Source: Cystobacter fuscus DSM 2262 (lineage in GTDB: Bacteria; Myxococcota; Myxococcia; Myxococcales; Myxococcaceae). Taken from it: a stretch of 64,000 nt of DNA. Below the pieces are notes generated by a model. That model was not told where the DNA came from. It saw nothing but the letters and a program-made list of their open reading frames with translations, and ran no database searches. Shown piece after piece: positions 8,498 to 16,724 of the stretch. The first letter of the stretch is position 1. Every line of letters begins with the position of its first letter. The position numbers were made by a program, and so were the translations under genes. The stretch is taken from positions 1 to 64,000 of the forward strand of contig NZ_ANAH02000008.1 in the NCBI RefSeq assembly GCF_000335475.2, in the 5' to 3' direction.

Positions 8498-9649
8498 CTA
8501 CTTCTCTTCCTTCTTCTCGTTCTTCTTCTCCAGCATCTTCTTGGCGACGCCCTGGAGGCCGGACGGCACGTTCTTGTCGCGCGACAAGTCCTTGACGTCG
8601 TTCTCGCGCAGGGTGTTGAGGAACTTCATCCCCACGGCGAGCGGCAGCTTGGGGTTCTTCAACAGCGCCATCTTGATCTTGTAGTTCTTCGTCCACTCCC
8701 GGCTGTTGTAGATGTAGCGGAGGATCTCCTCGTTGACGGCCTTGTTGCCGGCGCAGTTGAGGATCTCGCCCGCGGTGATGCGCGGGCTGCGGATCGCGGC
8801 GGTGCAGACGAGCTTGTTGGTGTCGCGCAGGAGGTGGCCGCGCGCCTCCTTGTTGCCCAGCGTCGCGAGCTTGATCTTCTGCGCGATGCTCATCTTCATG
8901 ATGCGCTGGGTGAGGCTCTGCCGCTTGACCTCCTCCATGGGCGGAGGATTGGGATCCTCGTCCTCCACCTTCTCGTTGGCGCCGTCGGCCTGGAACTCCG
9001 CGATGACCTCCTCGGCGGTGGGGCCGGGCTCCGGCACGGCGGCGGCGGCCTGGGGCCCGAACAGACGCACGCGCGCCGCCTGCATCTGGGGGACGTCCGC
9101 GAGCGCGAGCCCGCTGCGCACGGCGAAGTCACACACGTTGTCGATCAACGCGGGGCTCGCGTTGGGGTTGGTGCACAGCTGGCGCAGGATGTCCTCGTGG
9201 CGCAGCACGCGCAGCTGGTTCTGCCCGATGATCTCCGCCACCTTCGCGCTGCAGTCGCGCGCCACCTGGGCCACGGCCTCGTCGGGCGTGGTGGTGTTGA
9301 GCACGAGCATCTCCGCGAAGGCGTCCTTGGTGCGCAACAGCGGCAGGAGCCAGCCGAGCACCTGGGGCGCGACGTTCTCGTCCCGCAGGCCCGCGGAGAA
9401 GCGGTCCGGCAGGGCGGCGGCCGTCTTGGTGGCCGTCTCGCGCACGCTCGCGTCCGCGTCGAAGGTGAGCATGAAGAGCGCGCCGAGCATGTCCACGGGC
9501 GCCAGCGGCACCATGGCCTTGGCGGCCATCATCCGCAGGGGCACGGGCGCGGCGGGGTCCACGTGCTTGCGCGTGTTGGGCGGGAGGACCTCCGCGGAGA
9601 TGGGACAGCCGGCGGGAGTCGCGGCGGGAGGCTGCGGGGCGGTGCTCAT
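8498..9649 (-). CDS. Conserved alpha-helical protein downstream of coaX
   Basis: 383 residues, start ATG 9649 overlapping the coaX stop by ATGA (9646-9649), so it is translationally coupled. No signal peptide or membrane span. The composition suggests helical repeats: an N-terminal half with HEAT-like helices, a hinge around residue 200 with Pro/Glu-rich sequence ([12 protein letters not shown]), then a second helical half with motifs such as [14 protein letters not shown] and [13 protein letters not shown]. The tail is Lys/Glu-rich (KKNEKKEEK). I do not recognise an enzyme family. Its coupling to coaX looks like a lineage-specific association. Confidence 0.8.
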   Translation of the reverse strand: MSTAPQPPAATPAGCPISAEVLPPNTRKHVDPAAPVPLRMMAAKAMVPLAPVDMLGALFMLTFDADASVRETATKTAAALPDRFSAGLRDENVAPQVLGWLLPLLRTKDAFAEMLVLNTTTPDEAVAQVARDCSAKVAEIIGQNQLRVLRHEDILRQLCTNPNASPALIDNVCDFAVRSGLALADVPQMQAARVRLFGPQAAAAVPEPGPTAEEVIAEFQADGANEKVEDEDPNPPPMEEVKRQSLTQRIMKMSIAQKIKLATLGNKEARGHLLRDTNKLVCTAAIRSPRITAGEILNCAGNKAVNEEILRYIYNSREWTKNYKIKMALLKNPKLPLAVGMKFLNTLRENDVKDLSRDKNVPSGLQGVAKKMLEKKNEKKEEK

Positions 9650-10416
9650 GGGGTGTGATTCCTTCCGTAGATGATGCGCAGTCCCTCGAGCGTGAGGAAC
9701 TCGTCGACTTCCTGGATGTGCGTGGAGGCGCCCGCGACGAGGGGCGCGAGGCCGCCGGTGGCCACCACGTGCGTCTCGAATCCGAGCTCCGCCTTCATCC
9801 GCGCGCACAGGCCATCCACCATGGCCACGTACCCGAAGAAGAGTCCGGACTGGATGGAGTGCACCGTGTTGCGGCCCACCACGTGCGGAGGCCGGGCGAA
9901 CTCCACGCGCGGCAGCTTGGAGGCGTTCTGGAAGAGCGCCTCCATGCCGATGTGGATGCCGGGGCAGATGGAGCCCCCGAGGTACTCGCCCCGGGGCGTC
10001 ACCGCGTCGAAGGTGGTGGCGGTGCCGAAGTCCACGACGATGAGGCCCCGGTGGTGCTTGTCGTAGGCGGCCACCGCGTTGACGATGCGATCGGCGCCCA
10101 CCTCGCGCGGGTTGTCATAGAGGATGGGCATGCCCGTCTTCACCCCGGGCCCCACGAAGAGCGGACGCGTCTTGAAGTAGCGCTCGCTCATGCGTCCGAG
10201 ATGGGACTGCAAGGGCGGCACCACGCTGGAGACGGCCACCGCGTTCACCGCGCCCGGCTCGATGCCGCTGGCGAGGAAGAGCTGGCGCAGCAGGATGCCC
10301 AGCTCGTCGGAGGTGCGGCGCGCGCTCGTCTCCACGCGCCAATGACTCAGCAGACGCTGGCCGTCGTATACCCCCAACACGGTGTTGGTGTTGCCCACGT
10401 CGATGGCGAGAAGCAT
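9646..10416 (-). CDS. coaX: Type III pantothenate kinase
   Basis: 256 residues, the family's normal length. Phosphorylates pantothenate in the first step of coenzyme A synthesis. ASKHA-fold motifs are present: [10 protein letters not shown] at residues 6-15 (phosphate loop), GADR at 107-110 (pantothenate pocket) and [10 protein letters not shown] at 128-137. It lies 15 bases after birA, so cofactor genes are grouped. Type III kinases are feedback-insensitive to CoA, which is family knowledge. Confidence 0.96.
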   Translation of the reverse strand: MLLAIDVGNTNTVLGVYDGQRLLSHWRVETSARRTSDELGILLRQLFLASGIEPGAVNAVAVSSVVPPLQSHLGRMSERYFKTRPLFVGPGVKTGMPILYDNPREVGADRIVNAVAAYDKHHRGLIVVDFGTATTFDAVTPRGEYLGGSICPGIHIGMEALFQNASKLPRVEFARPPHVVGRNTVHSIQSGLFFGYVAMVDGLCARMKAELGFETHVVATGGLAPLVAGASTHIQEVDEFLTLEGLRIIYGRNHTP

Positions 10417-10431
10417 GGCTCGCCACGCAGT

Positions 10432-11433
10432 CTAGCGGGGCCGCACCTGCTCCACATCCCCGGCGAGTACCCTTTCCAGGCGCCCCTCCGGCGTGCGCAC
10501 CAGCAGCGCCCCCGCCGCGTCGATGTCTTCAGCCACACCGCGCAATTCCGCCCGGTCCGTCCGGACCCGCACCTCCTGGCCCAGCGTGGAGGACAGCTCC
10601 ACCCAGCGCTGGCGCACCGGCTCGAAGCCCACCTCGTGGTGGAGATCCATCCACTCCTCCAGCCGCCCCCAGAGCGAGCTGGTGAAGAGCGCCCGGTTGA
10701 CGCGCCGGCCGAGCACCCGCGACAGCGAGGTGGCCGTCTCCGCCAGTTCGGGCGGGAAGTCCTCGGGGCCGGAGTTGAGGTTGACGCCCACGCCCAGCAC
10801 CACGAAGTGCACCTGGTCCGGGTCTGCGGACAGCTCGGTGAGGATACCCGCCACCTTGCGCCCATCTATCTGCACGTCGTTGGGCCACTTGATGCGCGCG
10901 TCGGCGTCCTGCTCGCGCAGCGTCTCGGCGAGCGCCACCGCGGCCACCAGGGTGAGTTCCGAGGCGCGCTGCGGCGGCAGCTCCGGCCGGAGGATGGCGG
11001 AGAAGTACAGGTTCACCCCCGGGGGCGACGTCCACACCCGGCCCCGGCGGCCCTTGCCCGCCGTCTGCTGCTCGGTGATGACCACCTCGCCGTGCTCGGC
11101 GCCCTCCGCGGCGAGCTGGAAGGCCGTCACGTTGGTGGACGGCAGGCTCTCGTGGAAGTGGATCTGCTGGCCCAGGTGGTGCGTGGACAGCAGCGGCGTG
11201 AGCTCCAGCGGCGTGAGCTTGTCCGGCACGTCCACCAGCTTGTAGCCCCGCGCGGGCACGGCGTCGATGCGGTAGCCCTTGCCGCGCAGCGACTCCACGT
11301 GCTTCCACACGGCGGTGCGCGACAGGCCCAGCTTGTCCGAGAGCGCCTCGCCCGAACAGAACTCATCCCGTCCCTCCACGAGGAAACCAAGGATGATCTC
11401 TTCGTACGTCTGCTCGGCGCTCTCGACACCCAT
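10432..11433 (-). CDS. birA: Bifunctional biotin operon repressor / biotin-protein ligase
   Basis: 333 residues. The N-terminal winged helix-turn-helix (about residues 8-65, with SDKLGLSRTAVWKHVESL) indicates a two-domain BirA able to bind DNA. The catalytic domain carries the biotinyl-adenylate loop GKGRRGR (126-132) and KWPNDVQIDGRKVAGIL. It joins biotin to carboxylase subunits and can repress biotin genes. First gene of a birA-coaX-helical protein run; no biotin synthesis genes lie in the window. The ribosome site is AGGAAGG upstream of the ATG at 11433. Confidence 0.95.
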   Translation of the reverse strand: MGVESAEQTYEEIILGFLVEGRDEFCSGEALSDKLGLSRTAVWKHVESLRGKGYRIDAVPARGYKLVDVPDKLTPLELTPLLSTHHLGQQIHFHESLPSTNVTAFQLAAEGAEHGEVVITEQQTAGKGRRGRVWTSPPGVNLYFSAILRPELPPQRASELTLVAAVALAETLREQDADARIKWPNDVQIDGRKVAGILTELSADPDQVHFVVLGVGVNLNSGPEDFPPELAETATSLSRVLGRRVNRALFTSSLWGRLEEWMDLHHEVGFEPVRQRWVELSSTLGQEVRVRTDRAELRGVAEDIDAAGALLVRTPEGRLERVLAGDVEQVRPR

Positions 11434-11547
11434 GGGGCCTGCCTTCCTGAAAAAAGGCCCACAGGGTAGGGAGGCGCGATCCGACTTTCAACCCGGCCCC
11501 CTCCCCTCCTGTCGATCAAGCCGCTCGCCTGCCCTCCTGGCGGCCAG

Positions 11548-12873
11548 CTAGCGGCCGGAGAGCAGCAGACCGGGGCCTTCCTCGATGCGGATGACCTGGG
11601 TGGGGGCCCGGGTGCTGCGCAGCGAGTCAATCCACTGCACGGCGGCGATGACGTCCGCCTCGCGCGTGTCGTGGGTGAAGACGACGATGGTGGCGTGCGT
11701 GTCCTCGGGGCGGGGCGGGCGCTGGAGCACCGAGTTGATGCTCACCCCCTTCTCGCCGAGCACGCTGGCGATGCGGCCCAGCACGCCGGGCTCGTCGCTG
11801 ACGGAGAAGCGCAGGTAGGTGGGCCCGCGGCGCTCCCCCGGAGGCAACAGGGGCACGTCCTGCACGTTGGGCGCGCACGGCAGGGGCAGACGGCCCGACA
11901 CCCCCGCCAGCAGGCCCCGGCAGGTGTCGATGATGTCGGACACCACCGCACTACCCGTGGGCAGGGCTCCGGCGCCCAGGCCCGAGAAGAGCGAGGCACC
12001 CAGGGCCGCGGACTGGAGCAGCACCGCGTTGAAGCCGCCCTTCACGTCGGCCAGGGGGCTGGCGGCGGGGATGAAGGCCGGGTGCACGCGCACGTCCAAC
12101 CCGTCCGACACCCGGCGCGCCCGCGCGAGCAGCTTGAGCACGAAGCCCGCCTCGCGCCCATGGGCGATGTCCGCCGGGGTGAGCGTGGAGATGCCCTCCA
12201 CGAGGATGGACCCGGGGGACACGCGCGCGGAGAAGGCCAGCGAGGCGAGCAGACACAGCTTCTGCGCCGCGTCCATGCCGCTCACGTCCAGCGTGGGGTC
12301 CGCCTCGGCGTAGCCCAGCTCCTGCGCGCGCCGCAGCGCGTCCGCGTACGTGGAGCCCTCGTCCGCCATGGCCGAGAGGATGAAGTTGGTGGTGCCATTC
12401 ACGATGCCCGTGAGCGACTCCACCCGGTCCGAGGCGAGCGCCTCGCGCAGCGTGCGGATGATGGGGATGCCGCCACACACGGCCGCCTCGAAGTGCACGT
12501 CCACGCCCCGGGCGATGGCGCTCGAGAAGAGCGCCTCGCCGTGCGCGGACAGGAGCGCCTTGTTGGCCGTCACCACATGGCGGCCCGAGGCGATGGCCTG
12601 CTCCACGTACTCGCGCGCGGGGCTCAGGCCCCCCATGAGCTCCACCACCACCGACACCTCGGGGTTGGCGAGGATCGTCTTCATGTCGTGGGTGATGAGC
12701 GCCGAGGGCACGTCCTCGGGACGCGCGCGGCCCGGCTCGCGCACCAGCACGTGATGCACGCGCACCCGAGCGCCCAGCCGCCGCTCGATGTCCTTCGCGT
12801 GCTGCGTGAGGATGCGGTACGTCCCCAGTCCCACGTTGCCCAGCCCCAACAGGGCGATTCCAATCTCCTTCAT
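11548..12873 (-). CDS. hom: Homoserine dehydrogenase with C-terminal ACT domain
   Basis: 441 residues from ATG 12873, preceded by GGAGG and overlapping the upstream stop by ATGA. NAD(P)-dependent reduction of aspartate semialdehyde to homoserine, leading to threonine and methionine. Nucleotide loop GLGNVG (10-15), catalytic Lys105 (TANKALL) and Lys205 (DAAQKL), and the GIVNGTTNFIL signature at 156-166. The final ~85 residues form an ACT regulatory domain (YLRFSVSDEPGVLGRIASVL), so threonine feedback is likely. Being coupled to two lipoprotein genes is odd for a biosynthetic enzyme. Confidence 0.96.
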   Translation of the reverse strand: MKEIGIALLGLGNVGLGTYRILTQHAKDIERRLGARVRVHHVLVREPGRARPEDVPSALITHDMKTILANPEVSVVVELMGGLSPAREYVEQAIASGRHVVTANKALLSAHGEALFSSAIARGVDVHFEAAVCGGIPIIRTLREALASDRVESLTGIVNGTTNFILSAMADEGSTYADALRRAQELGYAEADPTLDVSGMDAAQKLCLLASLAFSARVSPGSILVEGISTLTPADIAHGREAGFVLKLLARARRVSDGLDVRVHPAFIPAASPLADVKGGFNAVLLQSAALGASLFSGLGAGALPTGSAVVSDIIDTCRGLLAGVSGRLPLPCAPNVQDVPLLPPGERRGPTYLRFSVSDEPGVLGRIASVLGEKGVSINSVLQRPPRPEDTHATIVVFTHDTREADVIAAVQWIDSLRSTRAPTQVIRIEEGPGLLLSGR

Positions 12874-13511
12874 GGCGCTGCCTCCGCCTGGCCTCGCGCG
12901 GTCGGCGCCCCAGGGTTGAGTTGATAGGACACCAGCTCCAGCGACGTCTGCGGCAGGCGCTCGCCGTTGCTCTTCTGGACGAACAGCTCCATGCGCACCA
13001 GGCCCACGCCCCGCGCGAAGGTGAGCGCGTTGATGAGCGTGGTGTTCGCGTCCACGCGGTTGCTCGCCTCCACCCGGACACACGTGGGGAAGGCGCCCGC
13101 GCGCGTCTCACACGGCACGTCCGCCTGGAGGATGCGGTAGCGCTCGGTGGACGCCACGGACACCACGTTCGTCCACTGGCTGCCCTCGGTGAGCGGCCCG
13201 CGCAAGAGGTAGCGCTTGCGGTCGCGCACCCCGAAGGCGTCCACGGTGAGCTGTCCGCCCTGGCTGTCGTGGAAGTAGCCGTCCTCCTCCTTGAGCACCT
13301 CCACCGACACCGGCTTGTCCTCGCGGCCATTCACCCGGTACGTCCAGCGGTTGCCCACGGCCAGCGGGTAGTACGCGGACAGCGACTCGGTGGCACGCGA
13401 GGAGGACTCGGACGCGGAGTCGGCCACCGGCTGCCGGCCCGCGCACGCGCCAGCCCCCAGCACCCACGTGGCCCCGAGGGCCATTCGTACGACGACAGAC
13501 GAGAGCTTCAT
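12870..13511 (-). CDS. Putative lipoprotein
   Basis: 213 residues. Hydrophobic leader ending in GAGAC with the likely lipidated Cys23; the box is imperfect (Ala at -3). After a Ser-rich spacer comes YYPLAVGNRWTYRVNG, a motif common to envelope lipoproteins of Deltaproteobacteria, then a beta-rich domain to the end. No catalytic motif. The stop overlaps the hom start (ATGA) and the start lies 3 bases after the 13515-14438 gene, so the three form one unit. Confidence 0.75.
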   Translation of the reverse strand: MKLSSVVVRMALGATWVLGAGACAGRQPVADSASESSSRATESLSAYYPLAVGNRWTYRVNGREDKPVSVEVLKEEDGYFHDSQGGQLTVDAFGVRDRKRYLLRGPLTEGSQWTNVVSVASTERYRILQADVPCETRAGAFPTCVRVEASNRVDANTTLINALTFARGVGLVRMELFVQKSNGERLPQTSLELVSYQLNPGAPTARGQAEAAP

Positions 13512-13514
13512 GTC

Positions 13515-14438
13515 TCAGTGTTCCGCGCGGTCCGTGCCGCGCGCCTCCGGGGTGGCGAGCTTGTGAGCCGCGTAGAGTGTATCGAGCGCCTGCTGGGCCG
13601 CGGCCTGGACATCGGGCTGATCATGCCCCTGTGCCACGGTGAAGAGATACGCCTCGGCCTCGGCCCCGCCGATCTCTCCGATGGCGAAGACGACCTCCTG
13701 CATGAAGCCCACGTCCCGCTCCTTCACCAGCTCGATGAGCGCGGGCACGGCGGCGCTCTCCTTCATCTCCACCAGCGCGCCCATCGCCTGGCGCGCCACC
13801 TGGAGATCCTCGTCCTGCAACTGGCGGATGAGCAGCGGGGCCGCCGCGGGGTTGCGCCGCTCGGCGAGCACGCGCAAGGCGAACTCCCGCACCCGCTCGT
13901 CCGGGGACTGGAGATCCATCACCAACGCCCCGTCCGGGCGCCCCACCGCCGCCAGTTGGAGTCTGGCCGCGTCGGCCAGTTGGACGAGCCCGCGCCGCAG
14001 GGCCTCGCGCAGCGCCTTGCGCCGGGCCTCGGCGTCCTTGGCCTCCACGCGCACCTCGCCCAGCCCCACCACCTGGTAGCGCTGGGTACCCTCCCCCGAG
14101 CGCCGCTCCATCACCAGCGTGGCGCCCACCTCGGCGAAGGAGTACGTGCCGCCGTCCTTGAGCGCCTCGCGGGTGAAGGGCAGCTCGAGCGTGAAGGACC
14201 AGGAGCCCGGCTCACTCCGCTCGGGTGCGTCCTCCGAGAGCAACTCGAAGCGGCGGCTGTCTCGCAGCACGTCCGTGAAGAGCGCCTGGATGTCCGACGC
14301 GGACCATCCGAGCAGACCGTTGTCGATCACCGTCGCGCCCTTGAGCGAGACGTGCTCCACCGGGAAGCGCGGCTCGCGCGAGCGGCAGGCGCCGAGCAGC
14401 AACAGCGCCACGAGGAAAGGGAGCAGGCCGGACTTCAT
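13515..14438 (-). CDS. HEAT-repeat lipoprotein
   Basis: 307 residues with a clear lipobox LGAC (Cys18). Residues 20-170 form an unassigned domain. Residues about 175-290 contain HEAT/PBS-lyase-type helical repeats (DERVREFALRVLAERRNPAA, then QVARQAMGALVEMKESAAVP). Such repeats usually serve protein-protein contacts. Predicted to sit in the periplasmic face of a membrane. First gene of the lipoprotein-lipoprotein-hom unit. Confidence 0.78.
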   Translation of the reverse strand: MKSGLLPFLVALLLLGACRSREPRFPVEHVSLKGATVIDNGLLGWSASDIQALFTDVLRDSRRFELLSEDAPERSEPGSWSFTLELPFTREALKDGGTYSFAEVGATLVMERRSGEGTQRYQVVGLGEVRVEAKDAEARRKALREALRRGLVQLADAARLQLAAVGRPDGALVMDLQSPDERVREFALRVLAERRNPAAAPLLIRQLQDEDLQVARQAMGALVEMKESAAVPALIELVKERDVGFMQEVVFAIGEIGGAEAEAYLFTVAQGHDQPDVQAAAQQALDTLYAAHKLATPEARGTDRAEH

Positions 14439-14493
14439 ACCGGCCTACCCTAACCCAGTCCCGCGCGCCCCTCACGCCCGGAGCGCGTGGATG

Positions 14494-16623
14494 TCAGGCC
14501 GTTCCGCCTTCCGGCGAGCCACCGTTCGATGAGGACGGCCCGGGCTCCCCCTGGGGCTTGGGCTCCTCGGGGGCGGCCGGAGCCGCCTCGGGAGCTGCCT
14601 CCGGGACAGGCGACGTCTCGACGGCCACGGCGGGCTCGGCGGGCGGCACGTCCAGGGCAAGCGAGCCCTGGGCCTCGACCGGAGGAGCAGAAGCGGCCTC
14701 CACGGGCCCCGCCTCCACGATCGTGGCGGTGACCAGGGTGGTCTCCTGCTGGGTGGTGGTCTCCATCGCCGCGGTCTCCACCGTGGTGGTGGACACCAGG
14801 GACTCGGTGGTCACGGCGACGGCGACAGCCCCCTCGGCGGCGCCCGGCTCACCCGGAGCGCCCTCCGGCCCACGACCGCCCCGGCCGCGACGGCCCCGGC
14901 GACGACGACGACGACGCTTGCGCTCACCTGCCGCCGCGCCCTCTTCCGAACTCCCCGCCTCGCCTGCCCCACCCGCCACGAAGGCGCTCGCGGCCTCGAG
15001 ATCCTCGTCCTCGCCCTCCTCGTCGCCCTCCTCCTCCTCGGACAGGCCAGCGGGCGCCGTGGGTGCCGCCTCGGGCGCGGCCGCGGCGGGCGCGGACTCC
15101 TTGCCCGGCTCCTCCTTCGCGGCCTTGCGCGCCTGGCGGCGCTCCTCCCGGCGCGCGTCCCGCTCGCGCTGACGCTCCTCGCGCCGCTCCTCCCGGCGCT
15201 TCTGGCTGTCGTCCGTGGCCTCGACGGTGACGGGCCCGCGCGACTCCCCTTCCACGCCCGCCTCCTCGCCCTCGTCGGCGCGGGACAGCTTCTCGCGCTG
15301 GCGCTCCTCGCGCCGCTTCTGGGCCTCCTCGGCCTCCAGCTTCGCCACCTCGAAGAAGCGCTCGTCGACGTCGTACAGCTCCACCGTGGTGACGCTCACC
15401 GCGGCCTTCGCCTCGAGGAACTTCTCGCCCAGCGCGTCGCCGCACCACAGCATCACCAGCGAGCCACTGGCCTGGGCCTCGGTGCGCGCATCGCCCCGGG
15501 CCTCACCGGCGCACGCGAGCAGACCCACCTGGGCCGCGTAGTGGCCCAGGTCCTTGCGCAGCTCCTGCACCGCCTTGCGATCCAACGCGGGCGCGCCCTT
15601 GAGCATGCGGATGGCGAAGCGCAGATCCACGCTGCCCTCGCGCTTGCGGGCGGTGAGCAACGGGCCTTCCTTGGAGCGCTTGGCCACCTTGAGCTCGCGG
15701 AAGCCCAGCGCGTGCATCATCTTCACGACGGACTTCTCGAAGGTGCCCACGTCCAGCTCGCCCAGGCGCTTGCGCAGCGAGCGCGCCACGGCCTTGCGCG
15801 CGTCCTTCACCGCGGAGCGCGCCGCCGTCAGCAGCGCGGCATCCGCCAGGGCCTCGGGGGCGGCGGCGGCGGCGCTCGGGCGGTTGAGCACCGGACGCCC
15901 GTCCTCGAGCGGAATGCCCAGCGCGGCGGCGAACGCGGCTTGCAGCTCCAGGGGCGGCGCCTCGCTCGGCGAGCCCGCGCGCTCCAGCGTCACCGCGCCC
16001 GTCTCCGTGGAGAACGAGAACTGGGGACGACGGCCCGCGTCGATTCGCCGCTGGTTGTCCTCCAGGAGCGCGGTGAGCAGCGCCTCCACCGTGGCGTCCT
16101 CGGCCGCCAGCTCCTTCGCGCGCGCCTGCTCGAGCAGCTGCTCCGGACGCAGCGATTGATCCGCCTCGCTGAGGATCTCGAACACCACCTCCGGCATCGG
16201 CGGGAAGCGGCGCCGGCGACCACCCCGGCCCTCCTCCTCCTCCTGGCGACGCTGCTTGCGCTCGCTGCCCCGGCCCGCCACGCGCACGTTGTCCGTGCGG
16301 GGATCCGGGTGCCGCTCGGTGGGCCGCAGAGCGGGCAGTCCCTCCTCGGGATGCGCCTCCATCACGCCCGTGTGCGCCAGTGCCTCCGCATCCTCCGGCA
16401 ACGACCAGTCCGTCAGCGCGAACGTGTCCTTGGCGGTGACGATCACCTTGCGATCGCGCGTCCGGCGGGCCATCGCCGCGAGCCGCGACAACATCGTCAG
16501 CTCGGGCGTCTTGCCCACGTGGGACAGCAGGTTCTGGGCGATCGATCTCTCGGTGATCTCGAGGAAGTGGAGGGGACGGCCTTCGCTCTCGAGCACGCGG
16601 AGAGCGGCCTCATAAAAAGTCAT
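14494..16623 (-). CDS. HARE-HTH protein with Mrr-like degenerate nuclease domain and charged tail
   Basis: 709 residues. Residues 1-75 look like a HARE-type winged helix (TFYEAALRVLESEGRPLHFLEI), and residues about 143-215 may be a second one. Residues about 293-425 follow the plan of Mrr-type restriction nucleases (FEKSVVKMMHALGFRELKV, then SVDLRFAIRML). The usual acidic-x-Lys active-site triplet is not visible, because the position is RFAIR. The last ~280 residues are intrinsically disordered: Arg/Glu coiled stretches, an Arg run (RKRRRRRRRGRRGRGGRG) and a Pro/Ala/Glu tail, reminiscent of RNA-degradosome scaffolds. Inferred nucleic-acid binding protein; function unknown. Confidence 0.75.
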   Translation of the reverse strand: MTFYEAALRVLESEGRPLHFLEITERSIAQNLLSHVGKTPELTMLSRLAAMARRTRDRKVIVTAKDTFALTDWSLPEDAEALAHTGVMEAHPEEGLPALRPTERHPDPRTDNVRVAGRGSERKQRRQEEEEGRGGRRRRFPPMPEVVFEILSEADQSLRPEQLLEQARAKELAAEDATVEALLTALLEDNQRRIDAGRRPQFSFSTETGAVTLERAGSPSEAPPLELQAAFAAALGIPLEDGRPVLNRPSAAAAAPEALADAALLTAARSAVKDARKAVARSLRKRLGELDVGTFEKSVVKMMHALGFRELKVAKRSKEGPLLTARKREGSVDLRFAIRMLKGAPALDRKAVQELRKDLGHYAAQVGLLACAGEARGDARTEAQASGSLVMLWCGDALGEKFLEAKAAVSVTTVELYDVDERFFEVAKLEAEEAQKRREERQREKLSRADEGEEAGVEGESRGPVTVEATDDSQKRREERREERQRERDARREERRQARKAAKEEPGKESAPAAAAPEAAPTAPAGLSEEEEGDEEGEDEDLEAASAFVAGGAGEAGSSEEGAAAGERKRRRRRRRGRRGRGGRGPEGAPGEPGAAEGAVAVAVTTESLVSTTTVETAAMETTTQQETTLVTATIVEAGPVEAASAPPVEAQGSLALDVPPAEPAVAVETSPVPEAAPEAAPAAPEEPKPQGEPGPSSSNGGSPEGGTA

Positions 16624-16724
16624 CGACGATTCCCCAATAAATTCAAACGGTTACAAAAATGTAGGTCCGTTGGGCGGCGGATGCTAGCCATCGCTATTCT
16701 GGCTTGTCAACGAATGGGGAAGGG

